In this document: positions 26,501 to 41,744 of the stretch, piece by piece | How the letters are laid out: every line of letters starts with the position of its first letter | Position numbering within the stretch: the stretch's first letter is position 1 | From: Limanda limanda | Lineage: Eukaryota; Chordata; Actinopteri; Pleuronectiformes; Pleuronectidae | Direction: 5' to 3' | NCBI RefSeq assembly: GCF_963576545.1 | Contig: NC_083654.1 | Coordinates: 17,940,199 to 18,004,198, forward strand | DNA: 64,000 nt | The notes under the pieces: model-generated | Told to the model about the DNA's origin: nothing | What the model saw: the letters and a program-made list of their open reading frames with translations, nothing else | Databases searched by the model: none | Translations under genes and position numbers: made by a program

Positions 26501-29500
26501 CTTTTAGAGCATTTTAACAGCTCTTGAAAATCTTGAGTTTGCTGACCTCCAGTGGTTTAACTCCTAACGGCCCTGCAGTGATGTAACATGACATCACTCT
26601 ACAAGAGGTTGCGGGTGTGTTGCATGTGGTCAGAGGTTAAACCGGTTCGAAACATTTAACCAGAGATGTCAGAAACACAGGTTTTCATTCTGATGTCATG
26701 ACAAAGCAATCCTCTCCAAAGGACTGACCTGAGTTGTCTAACACTCTATCTGTCAAGGGACTTGGTTGTTAAGCAGTCAATTTCCTGTGAAATGTACGGT
26801 TGCAGACAAGTTACAAGTCGGTGTGTGTGTGTCTGTTGTGCAGGCGACTGTGTGTATCTGATGAGAGACAGCCGACGCACACCTGAGGGCCAGCCCGTCA
26901 GACAGTCTTACCGTCTCCTGTCCCACATCAACCGAGATAAGCTTGACATCTTCCGAATTGAGAAACTCTGGAAGAATGAAAAGTAAGTTCAACCAGATGA
27001 TGCCCTAAACACGTCTGACTGTGAGAAAGATAAAGTTGTCATTGAGTGTGGAGTTGTGTCAAAGTGTTTAATATTCTGTCCCTGTCTGCTCCATCTCTGA
27101 AGGGGTGAGAGGTTTGCCTTTGGCCACCACTACTTCCGTCCTCACGAGACGCATCATTCTCCATCACGACGGTTCTACCAGAATGAGCTGTTCCGGATGC
27201 CGCTCTACGAGATCATCCCCCTGGAGGCAGTGGTGGGAACCTGCTGTGTCCTCGATCTCTACACTTACTGCAAGGGTGAGGGGGAAAAACACACACACAC
27301 ACACAAACCTTCGTCTAATGTATGACTCACTGCATCTTCTGTGACGGACTAATTCTTTGAAGAGCTACTGCTCAGGCTCCTGTGCTTTTTGATTAAAGCT
27401 CCTTACAGGCTCAATGTGTGTAATTATGGATAAGAAGTAGGACAGTGCTGATAAAGAAAAAGTATTTTTAAAATGACGTAACCTGCAGCAGTTCTTTGAT
27501 AATAAAGATTTCCTTTTCTTCATTCAGGTCGGCCAAAGGGCGTGAAAGAGCAGGATGTTTACATCTGCGATTACCGCCTGGACAAGTCGGCTCACCTGTT
27601 CTACAAGATCCATCGTAACCGCTACCCAGTCTGCACCAAGCTGTACGCCTTCAACCACTTCCCCAAGCGGCTGGCGCCTAAAAGAGACTTCTCGGTGAGC
27701 GTGGTGGGGGTTGGGGGGGGGGGGGGGGGGGGGTTTGTTCCTGACGGGGCGGGTAGCTGCTGTGTTGGCATCTGTAGCTGATTACTAAACACTGAAGGAT
27801 ATTTTAAGAGCGGAGGTAATATTACAGCCCCGGGCACATTTGCAAGGGCGGCTCATCTTGCTGACAGTGTTGAGACTTCCTGTAACACAATAACAGGTGA
27901 AGGTATTTCTAACCAGAGAAATAACTGAGAAAAACCTCAAGAGCTGACACGCAACCGCATCAAAAACCTGTTCTGCAATTTTGTTATTGCTGTTGGTATG
28001 TTGACGACATACAGTATATTCAAGTTATTCTGTCCAGTGTAAAATACATTACAATTCATTGAGGTCTGTGTCAGGAAACTTTAACTTTTCAAACCTCCTC
28101 TCTGGTTTCTTTACTTTATTGCATTGATTTCATTCATTATTCACAAATTGCCATTATCTGAAATCTAAATCAGCTGCATAAAACTTTTTACAAACATTAT
28201 TTCGAACCGAGTGTAAATCTGACTTTTCTGCAGCCTCATTACGTTCCTGACAACTACAAGAGGAACGGCGGCCGCTCGGCCTGGAAGAGCGAGCGACCGA
28301 AAGGCGCCGGAGGCGGCGAGGACGACGGCTCTTCCTGCGAGCGGGGGGACGACTTCCCACCAGAGACGGAAGAAGGGAGAGGAGCGGAGGACGACATGGA
28401 CACGGCTCCCGAGGATCCTGAAGTGAACTCAGCGAAGCCCAGGAGAACGGAGCAGGAAGGGGAGGGAGAGGAGGATGACGATGATGAGGATGAGGAAGAG
28501 GAAGGACGGGAGGCTGCGGAGCGCAAGGAGCTGGATGAGGTTACCGCCGAGAGGATCGGAGAGATGCTGGAACTCCCGTCCTCCTCTGCCTCCTCGCCGT
28601 TACACCACCCGGTGCTGGGCAAGAGGGAGGCCCAGAGGGACCGGCTGAACAAGATTCTGTTGGATCTGCTGCACAAAACTCCCGGGAAGAATGGTGAGGG
28701 ACCGGGATCGAAGCAGGGGGGTAGGTCAACGAATGAATGAGTGTCAAATACTCAAATCATTTGCTGTGACATCATTTATCATTTTTACCATGTTGGATAA
28801 TGCATTTCATCACCATTATCTGAATGATCAAGTTTTTGTGGGATGACAAGGAATCCATATCAGATCAGCTTTCATTCATTTTTATGTTGCACATCCTTCA
28901 CTTTAACCGATGCTGCTTCGTCCAAGTCCTTTCCTCCTGTGCTATGATAGAGACAGTTGTTTTCATTTGCTGATACTGTTACTAAAAGATCCTTTATCTA
29001 TTTTTTCATGCATTTAAATTGTAACAAAGCTGTTGAAAATCCCCATTATACCATTTAAACGTTACACAAGATACAAACACCAGAACAATATCACGAAACA
29101 CTGCTGTTGAACGTGACAGTACCCCTAGTATTTACCAGTACTGGTAGTTTTTAAATACAAGCGGAACTTCCTATAAGTTGATGTTACATAGAAACAGGCG
29201 TCGCTGCTAATAAAAGTTTTCAACTGTACACGACTTGTTGACAAAGCAGAAGTAAGAAGCGAAAAATGGCATCACAAACATCACAAAGCCAGTCTGTAAA
29301 AGATGTTTTAAACCTATGCAGACAAATGGAGGCTACACATCAAATATGATACATACATTATGATATCATGGCCTCAAACATAGGTCAAGTGTTTGTTGTC
29401 TGACGAGCAAACTATTTGTTTAAGGAGGAGATTAAGGGCAGTGATAACTTTTTAATTGGGCTTCAAGTTTTTAGTTAACTCACCAATGTGGCAAACGGGT

Positions 29501-29873
29501 TTATATTTAAACAACATTCATTTCTGGATGAAAGTTGCAACAAGAACAAATAAATATTTCAATTCTGGATTCAGGGAGATGAAAAGAACTTCAGGAACAG
29601 TTCCCAGAGGCTTCCTGGATGTTGCTGACTCTGTCTGACTTTTGAGCACTTGAATTTTAAAGTGGAAATAACAGAAAAGACACCTTTACCGTTTCTCTGC
29701 TTTGATACAACACCCTCTGTCAGCTGCTTCTGTCCAAGCTCCTAATCCCCCTTTCTCTTTCTCTGTCTGTTCTTCCAACAGCCATAGATGTCAGCTATCT
29801 CTTGGAGGAGGGCGCAGGCCGGCGGCTACGGCGGCGGACGCTTGGTTTCGGTGATTTCGTCGGGAGGAAATAA
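8523..29873 (+). CDS. ash1l: ASH1L histone-lysine N-methyltransferase (H3K36), complete
   Basis: A chromatin-bound trithorax-group enzyme that places H3K36 dimethylation and maintains Hox and developmental gene expression. Twenty-five coding exons join with consistent phases to 8,832 nt, or 2,943 aa, close to the roughly 2,960 aa of human ASH1L. The ATG at 8523 was chosen because the conserved block [16 protein letters not shown] follows in frame and nothing conserved precedes it. Domain order: conserved N-terminal block (about 75-105), disordered region with seven AT-hooks (about 620-1765), AWS-SET-postSET (about 2025-2230), bromodomain (about 2330-2460), PHD (about 2523-2567), BAH (about 2595-2740), and the conserved C-terminal LLEEG block. 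Exons outside the module entries: 8523-9125, 16214-16892, 17066-17239, 17368-17462, 17793-17866, 18000-18045, 28234-28693 and 29782-29873. No frameshift or missing catalytic motif was seen. Confidence 0.97.
9908..14297 (+). other. ash1l: giant ash1l exon: AT-hook and low-complexity region
   Basis: One 4,390-base exon encodes residues 202-1664. It carries six of the seven AT-hook-like cores: RGRKPRW (near residue 620), VGRPP (668), RGRPK (697), RGRPKR (755), RGRKPK (876) and RGRPPK (1291). The seventh (PGRPRK, near 1759) is in exon 16214-16892. AT-hooks bind the minor groove of AT-rich DNA. Blocks shared with mammals include [43 protein letters not shown] and [14 protein letters not shown]. 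Serine-rich (near 400-425) and histidine-rich (near 1000) tracts look lineage-specific. A single giant exon here is normal for the family. Confidence 0.93.
14298..16213 (+). other. ash1l: ash1l intron, 1.9 kb
   Basis: This lies between GTAAGT at 14298 and the CCCACAG acceptor at 16213. It has a purine-rich patch at about 15595-15665. I see no exon, RNA gene or bounded repeat. Confidence 0.6.
18237..21738 (+). other. ash1l: ash1l catalytic module: AWS, SET, post-SET
   Basis: Exons 18237-18345, 18476-18682, 18858-19004, 21352-21460 and 21589-21738 encode this module. The AWS cysteine cluster (CSC, then CPCGELC) binds zinc. The SET domain shows GWGIRT and YLGEVV, the knot motif [11 protein letters not shown] and ELTYDYNF with the catalytic tyrosine. 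Post-SET is [10 protein letters not shown]. All signature residues of an active SET enzyme are present. The 2.35-kb intron 19005-21351 splits the domain after MQKW. I see no gene in it. Confidence 0.96.
22393..23981 (+). other. ash1l: ash1l bromodomain exons
   Basis: Exons 21971-22038, 22393-22559, 22953-23105, 23446-23500 and 23849-23981 encode the stretch from RNFVLKH to KVFRNAE. It matches the region before and inside the ASH1L bromodomain, including the helix segment [18 protein letters not shown]. Bromodomains bind acetyl-lysine. The following intron (23982-25543, 1.56 kb) shows no recognisable feature. Confidence 0.92.
25544..27694 (+). other. ash1l: ash1l PHD finger and BAH domain exons
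   Basis: Exons 25544-25807, 26178-26264, 26347-26437, 26844-26982, 27103-27275 and 27528-27694. The first completes the bromodomain and starts the PHD finger. The C4HC3 ligands are visible in [24 protein letters not shown] and CEQC, split by an intron after KCM. The BAH domain follows ([19 protein letters not shown] through KRDFS). The loop [12 protein letters not shown] differs from mammals, but the zinc ligands are kept. BAH modules bind nucleosomes or partner proteins. Confidence 0.94.
27713..27733 (+). repeat. homopolymer G run next to an ash1l donor
   Basis: About 21 consecutive G residues begin 19 bases after the donor that follows 27694, preceded by GGTGGGGG. It is a potential G-quadruplex in the nascent RNA. 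Assembly length may be uncertain in such a run. Confidence 0.85.
28694..29781 (+). other. ash1l: last ash1l intron, 1.1 kb
   Basis: Bounded by GTGAGG after 28693 and a CCAACAG acceptor before 29782. It is AT-rich and I see nothing in it. Confidence 0.7.
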
Positions 29874-32290
29874 CGTTGCTACGTGCCTGTCAAGCACACT
29901 GCTTTTAACCTTGTGAGCAAGTGCGGAAAATGGAGCGAAAGCAAGAGGGGAGACGAGCATTGCTGGCTGCCTGACCATTAAGGACCACAATGCATCCCTC
30001 GGGGCCTCTTCCGGTTTACCTCTTCCAAGACTGTCATCTCAAACCTGAGAGCGTGGAGGGGGTTTGGAAGCGCTGACTCCGTGGCAGTGAAGTTCTCCAG
30101 GAGCACGAAGAGAGAGCTGACCCAGACTTCTTGCTTATTTAAGTAGTTTGATGCAAAACCTGTTTTTCGAAACACAAAAAAACGAACATAGGAGAAAAAA
30201 CCCATGCACTTAAATGCATTGAAACGTGACAGACGTGGGCGGATGAATTGAAACAAGTGGTACGGAGTTCGGGGGGGCGGAGAGGCGGAGAGAGGGACGG
30301 TTCTTCCTTTCATTCAGTGGTGATGTGAATGCTGGAGAATCGGCTCGATGCTGCAATGACTAAATGCAAACAAGCGAGAGAAGATCAGCGCCGGGACCGG
30401 AGGGGAAGGGGTGGGAGGGGAAGGGGTGGGCAGGGGGCGTGGCTTCGTAGAAATGTATGATGCTGCTCATGAGAAAGAGAACAAGGGGCGGTGGAACTGC
30501 ACTTTTGGTACCATGGATATTGTGAAGCTCTGTGTAATGTATCTATAATGAAAACACACTAACACTCTCACAGTATTTGATGATGCAGTCTGAAAAAATG
30601 AAAAAAAAAAAAATGAAATGCGAGTTAAAAAAAAAGTCTATTATCTTTTCCCTGTTATACTGTAGTTGCTCATTTAGGAACAGAAGAGGCCGGGTGGCGT
30701 GTTTATTGACGCGGCCGGGGGGGGCGGGGGGGGGGGTTGAGTGTGCGCTTTAGTCAGTCAAAGTGTCTTGTTGAGGTTTTATTTTATTTTTTATTTTCTT
30801 GTGAGGCAGTCAGCTCGGCCCCTCTCTCTTTTTTGAAGTAACATGATTCACCAGCTTAACTAAATCAGGCATGCGGAGGGGGGGGGGGCACTGGCTTTAA
30901 CAGTTACGCCTTACACAGCTGTGCTCTCCGGGCGGCCTTGCGTGCGAGTGTGTGCGTGCGTGCGTACACACTTTTATTGTGTGTCTGTACTCTGCCAGAT
31001 TTCTTGAAAAATATACCTTTTTAAAAAAAAAAGAAAAAAAAATTAAGGGCTCGATGGCAATTAACAGTTTTAAGAAAACTATGGAAAACAATACTTAACA
31101 TGAAATGTATCGTGATGGTCATATTTTCTTATATTCTGTGAGACGGGTGGGGCGGTGTATACTGTATATTGGGAGGGGACGGGGACTTAGCATCTTTTCT
31201 TGTCTTTCGACTCTGTTCCTGGTTGCCATGGAGAATGTTTCAAAAAGGAAATTGTGATATTTGACGAGATTTCTTTTTTTTTTTCTTTCCCAAATGCCTC
31301 TGCTAAAAAGGGACAAGCCTGCAATGTCCCCGTGCGGTAAACTGACAAGAGACGTGACAGGAATGAGACACTGAGGGGGGGGGGGGGGCGGTCGAGAGGG
31401 GAAGCTGTACAGTGCCAAGTTATGTAAATATATACACTTTACATTGAGGAGTGTCTCCAAAAGCAATATCTTGAAAATGGATTTTGTTTATTATTGTACT
31501 GTACAGGACTCAGCCCTAAATGTATTATTATAATAATGATAATATTATAATTTCTTCCGTTTGTATTACTATAATGAAGACACTTAAGCTCGGAGGAAAA
31601 ATGATTTTTTTTAAAATGTCCAGAAAATCTCACCGTAAAAATTTCCTGATGACGTCAAAACTGAAGCGGAGTTTTCGTTGCCTATAAATGAAATTCATCG
31701 ATGAACTGCATGAACGAGAGGAATGTCGGAACGGACACGAAGGCATCGGGACATGACAGTGACTCAGCAAGACACCTTGTCACTGAATATTGTTAATAAT
31801 ATTTACTTTGAAGGAGAAATGTACTCCTTGTTTTTTTGCTGCAAAGTGTTGAACACTAAAAAAACAAACCAACATAAAAATGTTATGATATTTTTAAAAA
31901 CGGCGACAGAAACAAAAAGTAACGCTGTCTGCCCGATATCATGTTATTATTTTTTTGTTTCCGTTTTTCTTTCAAATAGGAAATGGTTCCGTTTTGTGAT
32001 AGCAGTCATTGTATGATGCTTGTACTTGTATTTGTGTGTTTTTTGTGTGATTCGTTTAGTTCTTTTTAGACAATCACAAAATAAGATGCAAGCATTGTAA
32101 ATGGCAGACTGGCGGACATTTTGTGATGTGTACAGTTTGTCAAAAAAAAATACTTCTTCCACTCGTTTAAAAGTTTGTAATTATGATTCTTAAGTCATGA
32201 AAAATGCTGTTGGTTTTTACTTTTTGTTTTATATTTGTTTTTTTGTTCGTTTGTTTTTTTTAATAAAAAGCACTACATTATTGTGAATAT
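29874..32290 (+). other. ash1l: ash1l 3' UTR, about 2.4 kb
   Basis: This follows the TAA at 29871-29873 with no acceptor or conserved coding sequence. It has poly-A, poly-T and several poly-G runs (about 30718-30736, 30880-30888 and 31375-31388) and an AATAAA signal at 32262-32267 after a long T-rich tract. The far end is inferred from that signal. Confidence 0.7.
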
Positions 32291-32519
32291 ACCTGATGTT
32301 GTTGTGCTTTTATTACTATAGAGGAAATGCAGATAGATGTTCAACTTCAGAGTGATCTAAAGAAATTTTGATTTTATTATAATCCTGATGTTAATTAGCT
32401 TCATGACACGAAGATACTATACATGTTCATTGGTTGATCAAAGCCATTTGACTTTGTAGAGGGAAACATTTAGGAATAAGACAATCTTTCTTAAAAATTC
32501 TATATATATGAGGCTGATA

Positions 32520-32775
32520 GTAAATGGTAAATGGATTTGTATTTATATAGCGCTTTTCTAGTCTGATGATGACCACTCAAAGCTCTTTACAGTACAGTTT
32601 CACCCATTCACACACACATTCATACTTGCAGCACTAGGTTATTCTATGGGGGGCTATTGAGGGTTCAGCATCTTGCCCAAGGACACTTCGGCATGCAGAT
32701 GGTTCAGACTGGGGATCGAACTGCCGACCTTCAGGTTGGAGGACGACCACTCTACCCCTCAGCCACAGCCGCTAT
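32520..32775 (-). repeat. tRNA-derived SINE
   Basis: Read on the minus strand, the head carries an A-box-like TGGCTGAGGGGTAGAG and a B-box-like AGTTCGATCCC about 40 bases further on, the spacing of a pol III promoter in a tRNA. The rest, with the AGCGCTTTT and CTCTTTACAGTACAG motifs, resembles a repeat that is very common in teleosts. The family name cannot be assigned without a repeat library. Confidence 0.75.
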
Positions 32776-33361
32776 AGTCAGATGCAATTTTCATACACGC
32801 AGTTTCCATCTTGCTGAAAAAATCCTCTATAATTCTACTGTATATATAATGTCACAAATAACCCTTTAAGACAATTCATTGATGAAATATTAATAATTTA
32901 TCTGACAGAGCCTCTGTGAAGGTGAAGAAACACGACAGAGACGTTTCCCTCCGTCTGGTGTTTACTGTCCCGTCTCCTGAAAGTTCAGACTTGTGTTATG
33001 TGAAATGAAAACTTGATCTCTTCTGTGACGAATGAGTAAACCTTCCCCCTCCACCAGCTCCCAGCCTGGAGAATTACAACTGTCTGTCTGTGACAAAATG
33101 ATCCAACGATTCACAAACACATTAGAGTTTGACATAAATTCTAAATAATAATATTAAATAAGCCTCAAAACAGTTATAAATTCATTAGAAGCTGGTTTTC
33201 AAGACCACACGTTGGTTAAATATATTTACTAGTTATGCTTAACAAACCCACTTGCACTACTAGTTAAACTCATCCTGTGCAAATAAAAAAACCATGAATG
33301 AATGGATGAATGAGAAGGGGGCGTGGCATCCCCTCTCAACTCTCGCGTGGACACGTAGCTG
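32776..33361. other. ash1l-lrrc71 spacer
   Basis: AT-rich sequence with no ORF of note. The compact lrrc71 promoter begins at its right end, near 33320. Confidence 0.5.
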
Positions 33362-33375
33362 GTTGCCATAGCGAC
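33362..33375 (-). promoter_or_regulatory. RFX X-box in the lrrc71 promoter
   Basis: The minus strand reads GTCGCTATGGCAAC, a perfect fit to the X-box consensus GTHNYYATRRNAAC bound by RFX factors. It lies 66 bp upstream of the lrrc71 start codon, inside the 50-200 bp range usual for ciliary genes. Confidence 0.75.
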
Positions 33376-33441
33376 GTCTCATCGCTTCATGTTGATAGCA
33401 AACGATCCTCAACGAGTTCAACTTCACTTTGAGACCAAACA

Positions 33442-38257
<4,816 letters not shown>

Positions 38258-39195
38258 ATTTGCTACGATGCATGCATCAGTCTTGTGGGGAATAAAAGGC
38301 CAGTGGCTGAACAGGAGGACAATGTTTTTATAATTAAAAATCCAGATGCCTGTTTACGGATCCATTTTACTGCTTGGTTTTTGCTGACGGTCAGAATTTA
38401 CACCAAGGACAAAGACTGAGAACAATCAAATACCAAGTGCTGAATATAAAGAAGTAGATTTTTGAGTGAGTGTCTTTTTTATTTGTGCAGTTTCCAAGTT
38501 TTGTTCGATAGCAAAGTCGTGATTTTATGTTTTTGGCCGCAAAAGACGACGTTAACTTGAGCTTCAGGGAATAATCACTTTTTTTTTTTTTTTTTTTACT
38601 ATTTTCTGACATTCTATAAACCTGTGAAGTAATTTAATTCCAACACAGATTCAGCTGCTTCCATTTTCCAACTTGAACAATGAAGTCAAGAGACAGAAAC
38701 CGACCAGTCATCTTCAAAGGAACAAAGTCAGGCTGTGAGTGAGAACAGTTGGCTGCAGCTGACTGAGTTAAAAAAGTATGATACAATGAAAAAGCTCATA
38801 TTTAATATTGCACATTATTCCATTATTGTTATTCTGTCACATAAGCCTCTTCTTCTACTTCTTAGTTCAGTGTATCTACTGTATCTCTTATTACCCTACG
38901 AGACTCAACAGAACCAGCCGAGCACCTTCTCTTCCTCTTCTTCCCCATACTCGACCAACTACTTGCCAAACAGAATTGTACTTGTTGTTACCATGGTAAC
39001 CATGCCTTTGATCCTATCTTTAGACTCTAGACTTTGCCTATGTCACTTTTGATCACCAAAGACCTCCAAAACCAAGTGTATTGCACCTGCCTACGAACCA
39101 AAAGAATAATCAAAGAAGAAGGATCAGTCTGTTTTTAACCATGTATAATGAATGATACATAGAGGGGGCCGTAAGAGTCTTCATTTCTCAGTGCA
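38258..39195. other. spacer after lrrc71
   Basis: It contains the lrrc71 poly(A) signal (38291-38296) and a poly-T run of about 20 (38578-38597). The sequence from 38735 to 39060 is open in one frame for about 100 codons, but with low-complexity composition, so I do not call a gene. A TATA-like GTATAATG sits at about 39142. Confidence 0.5.
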
Positions 39196-40083
39196 ATGGC
39201 TGGATGTGGGAACAAGAAAAACTGGGTACCATTTAAAGTCAATGCCCATGAGGGCTATTCAGATTTCAATAAACCACAAGGTCCACCCGACAATGAGCAC
39301 TCAGGTTCGCAGACTGCTTTTGGGCAAATCGGGCAAATCGAAAATAACCACATGGGCAATCCCATCCCTAAGCCGGAAGCTGGAAGTTCGTGGTTCAACT
39401 ACAAGATCAGTAAAGATAGAGTGAGGGTCAGGAGACTCGAGCAACTACTAGCGATCAGGGAGAGGCAGTTCAAGGAGGAATATGCAAAGTGCTACCAGGT
39501 CATCTCGAAACATGGAATTGAAGTCTTCGACCTGAAGCCCACTCTCGAGTTCAGTGAGGAAGACGGCAAAGTCACAGAGCTCATCAATCATCAGAGTGGG
39601 AATCAGTTGAAAAAGCCACTCCATCATTGGGAAAATGAAATTGTGACGCTCAAGAAGCAGCTCACAGAGGCCAAAAGCAAGCTGAGGGACAAAGATGCAG
39701 AAACACTCTCAACCCTGAAAGCTCTGGAGACAAAATACACCTCTCTGGCGGAGAAGACCAAGGCCGACATCACCGGGCTACAACAGCGCTGGGGAAGGGA
39801 ATTAAAAAAGTGGAAGGAGGAGAAGAAAGACTTTGACTACAACAAGGAACAGCGGGTCAAGGAGAGGAAACAACTGGACGAGGAAAGGAAACAGCTGGAA
39901 ACGGAGAGGACACAGGTGAACGAGGAGAGGACACAGCTGGACCAGGAGAGTAAACAGCTGGACCAGGAGAGGGAACAGCTGCACCTGAAGAATTTGGACA
40001 AGAAGGAGGAGAGGAAGAAGAAGAGTATTTTGAGTTGGTACAGAAAGTTATTTAATTGTACGGCTCAGGCCGGACAACAGTAG
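39196..40083 (+). CDS. uncharacterised coiled-coil protein, single-exon ORF, 295 aa
   Basis: I do not recognise the family. An uninterrupted ORF runs from ATG at 39196 to TAG at 40081. The first 75 residues (MAGCGNKKNWVPFKVNAHEG onward) are polar and likely disordered. From about residue 76 the protein is strongly charged and helical: one coiled coil spans about 76-115, another about 145-285. Residues about 216-263 are six to seven heptad-like repeats of the form (E)ERKQLDEE / ERTQLDQE, encoded by near-21-bp DNA repeats (39850-39990). The end is basic, then hydrophobic (SILSWYRKLFNC), perhaps a membrane-peripheral helix. Base composition looks richer in GC than the flanks. A CTCAG precedes TGCAATGG, so an upstream non-coding exon is possible. 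A retrogene or lineage-specific gene are both open. Confidence 0.55.
   Translation: MAGCGNKKNWVPFKVNAHEGYSDFNKPQGPPDNEHSGSQTAFGQIGQIENNHMGNPIPKPEAGSSWFNYKISKDRVRVRRLEQLLAIRERQFKEEYAKCYQVISKHGIEVFDLKPTLEFSEEDGKVTELINHQSGNQLKKPLHHWENEIVTLKKQLTEAKSKLRDKDAETLSTLKALETKYTSLAEKTKADITGLQQRWGRELKKWKEEKKDFDYNKEQRVKERKQLDEERKQLETERTQVNEERTQLDQESKQLDQEREQLHLKNLDKKEERKKKSILSWYRKLFNCTAQAGQQ
39838..39990 (+). repeat. about 21-bp tandem repeats encoding heptads
   Basis: Diverged units containing GAGAGGAAACAACTGGAC or GAGAGGACACAGCTGGAC repeat at 21-base spacing inside the coiled-coil ORF, so repeat number changes keep both frame and heptad register. Confidence 0.75.
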
Positions 40084-41081
40084 CTAGCTCTCATTATGAC
40101 ATCGCTCTTCCAGCAATGGACGTCACAGCTGAATAGTTGATAACGTTCCAGAAGTGATAGTAAACATTAAAAACTACAGCTTTCACTTCTGTTGATATAC
40201 GGAGGACCCATCTTGGATTTTGAAGTTGATGGTGGTGAGGTTCCTACGACGTTCTGAGGTGAATTTCCGACTTGAGGGGGCGCTGCCGTTGCAAATTTTA
40301 AAATCTAAGGTTTATTGGAACACCGGATTACTGTTTATCAGTCTTTGTACTTTCCAATCTAGTATCTGTCTGTGGATGCGATTGGTAAAGAGCTGTTGGT
40401 GGTTTTTTGTATTTGCAAACACTCCCCCCCCTGACACCGGTGAACATCCAGGGAATGGACATGGAATTAGTGACTTCTTACAAGTAACTGGGTGTTCACC
40501 TGAAAAATTTACTGGATTGGACTGATCATGACAGTGCACTCTTTAAGAAGGGCTGGGATACCTGCTTTACTCAGTGGAGGTGCTGGGACAGAGGAGGATC
40601 ATGGCGAAGCTGTCTTCTCTGATGGAGACCCAGTCCCACCTTGCAGCAGTAAGACTATATAACCAGCTCTGCTCCCAGTAAAAAAACACATTCAGCACCA
40701 CTGGATTGCCGTTTTTTTTGTCTCAACTGTGCAATAATCATCTGCCTGTGGCATATAAACGGTTCACGTGCAATTCATTCACTATAAATATCCCCTCACT
40801 GCATATATTTATTCCTGTGTTAAAACTATTTTAATTACATTCATGTGTTTCTATATTTCTATATATTTTTTTATATTCCTTATATTTAGGTATTGCATGT
40901 TACTTATTACTTGTTGATGTCTTTTTGACTCTTGCTGCTTTGACACTGCAAATTTCCCCAACGTGGGATCTAATAAAGGACTTTATATCTAATCTTATCA
41001 TAATGAAAGCTCCGATGTAGAAAAATATTATATTGAAACAGTTTTTACCACCGGAAAACGTTCTAATACAAAGCAGATAGC
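40084..41081. other. non-coding DNA with a LINE-like 3' tail
   Basis: No gene was seen. The part from about 40760 to 41005 ends in TCCCC, GTGGGATCTAATAAAG and a TATCTAATC-type tail. This resembles the 3' ends of fish LINE elements, which read GGGATNAATAAAGT followed by TATC repeats. Orientation is plus. The 5' end is not identifiable. Confidence 0.45.
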
Positions 41082-41708
41082 TAAAAAGAGAGTTTAGAAA
41101 CATAGAAGTCACGTCTTTATAATAATTATTATGTCCATTATTGGCACTATTGCACATAATTGCACTATTATTTTTTCTTCAGCTGTATATATATATATAT
41201 TTTATTTTAAATTTTTGATATTCTATTTTATACTAATTTATTCAAATTTTGTTTTGTTTTTCGGTTGTTTTTACTTGAGCATTGCTAGAAGAGAGCCTGT
41301 GACTCAAGCATTTCATTGCCAGCGACTGCTGAATGTTATTGTTGTGCATTTGAAAATAAACTCTTGAATCTTGAATCTTACATTTTGAATCTTGAATAAA
41401 GTAAAAAGAGAGTTTAGAAACATAGAAGTCACGTCTTTAAGATAATTATTATGTCCATTATTGGCACTATTGCACATAATTCCTCTATTGTTTTTTCCTT
41501 CAGTTGTATATATATATATTTTTTATTTTACATTTTTTATATTCTATTTTATACTAATTTATTCAAATTTTGTTTTTCGGTTGTTTTTTGCTTGAGCATT
41601 GCTAGAGGAGAGCCTGTAACTCAAGCATTTCATTGCCAGCAACTGCTTAATGTTATTGTTGTGCATTTGAAAATAAACTCTTGAATCTTGAAACTTGAAT
41701 AAAGTAAA
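41082..41708. repeat. two tandem copies of a 320-bp LINE-tail unit
   Basis: Copy 1 (41082-41401) and copy 2 (41402-41708) begin with the same AAAAAGAGAGTTTAGAAACA and both end in CTCTTGAATCTTGAA. They differ by scattered substitutions and small indels. The end words (TTCATTGCCAGC, GTTATTGTTGTGCATTTGA, AATAAACTCTTGAA) resemble the 3' UTR of a fish LINE. The array ends 140 bp before the rps27 start codon. Confidence 0.88.
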
Positions 41709-41744
41709 AAATAAAAACGGTTTAGACCTCACCAATATGGCCGT

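Noticed and set aside
32700..32770. A genuine tRNA gene on the minus strand
   Set aside because: Box A and box B are recognisable, but the sequence does not close an acceptor stem and continues into a common repeat body, so it is a SINE head.
32657..32869. 70-codon ORF beginning near 32657
   Set aside because: It lies within the SINE and its flank, so it is repeat-derived.
38735..39052. 105-codon ORF after lrrc71
   Set aside because: Composition is hydrophobic and T-rich, as expected for AT-rich DNA, and there is no conserved motif or promoter.
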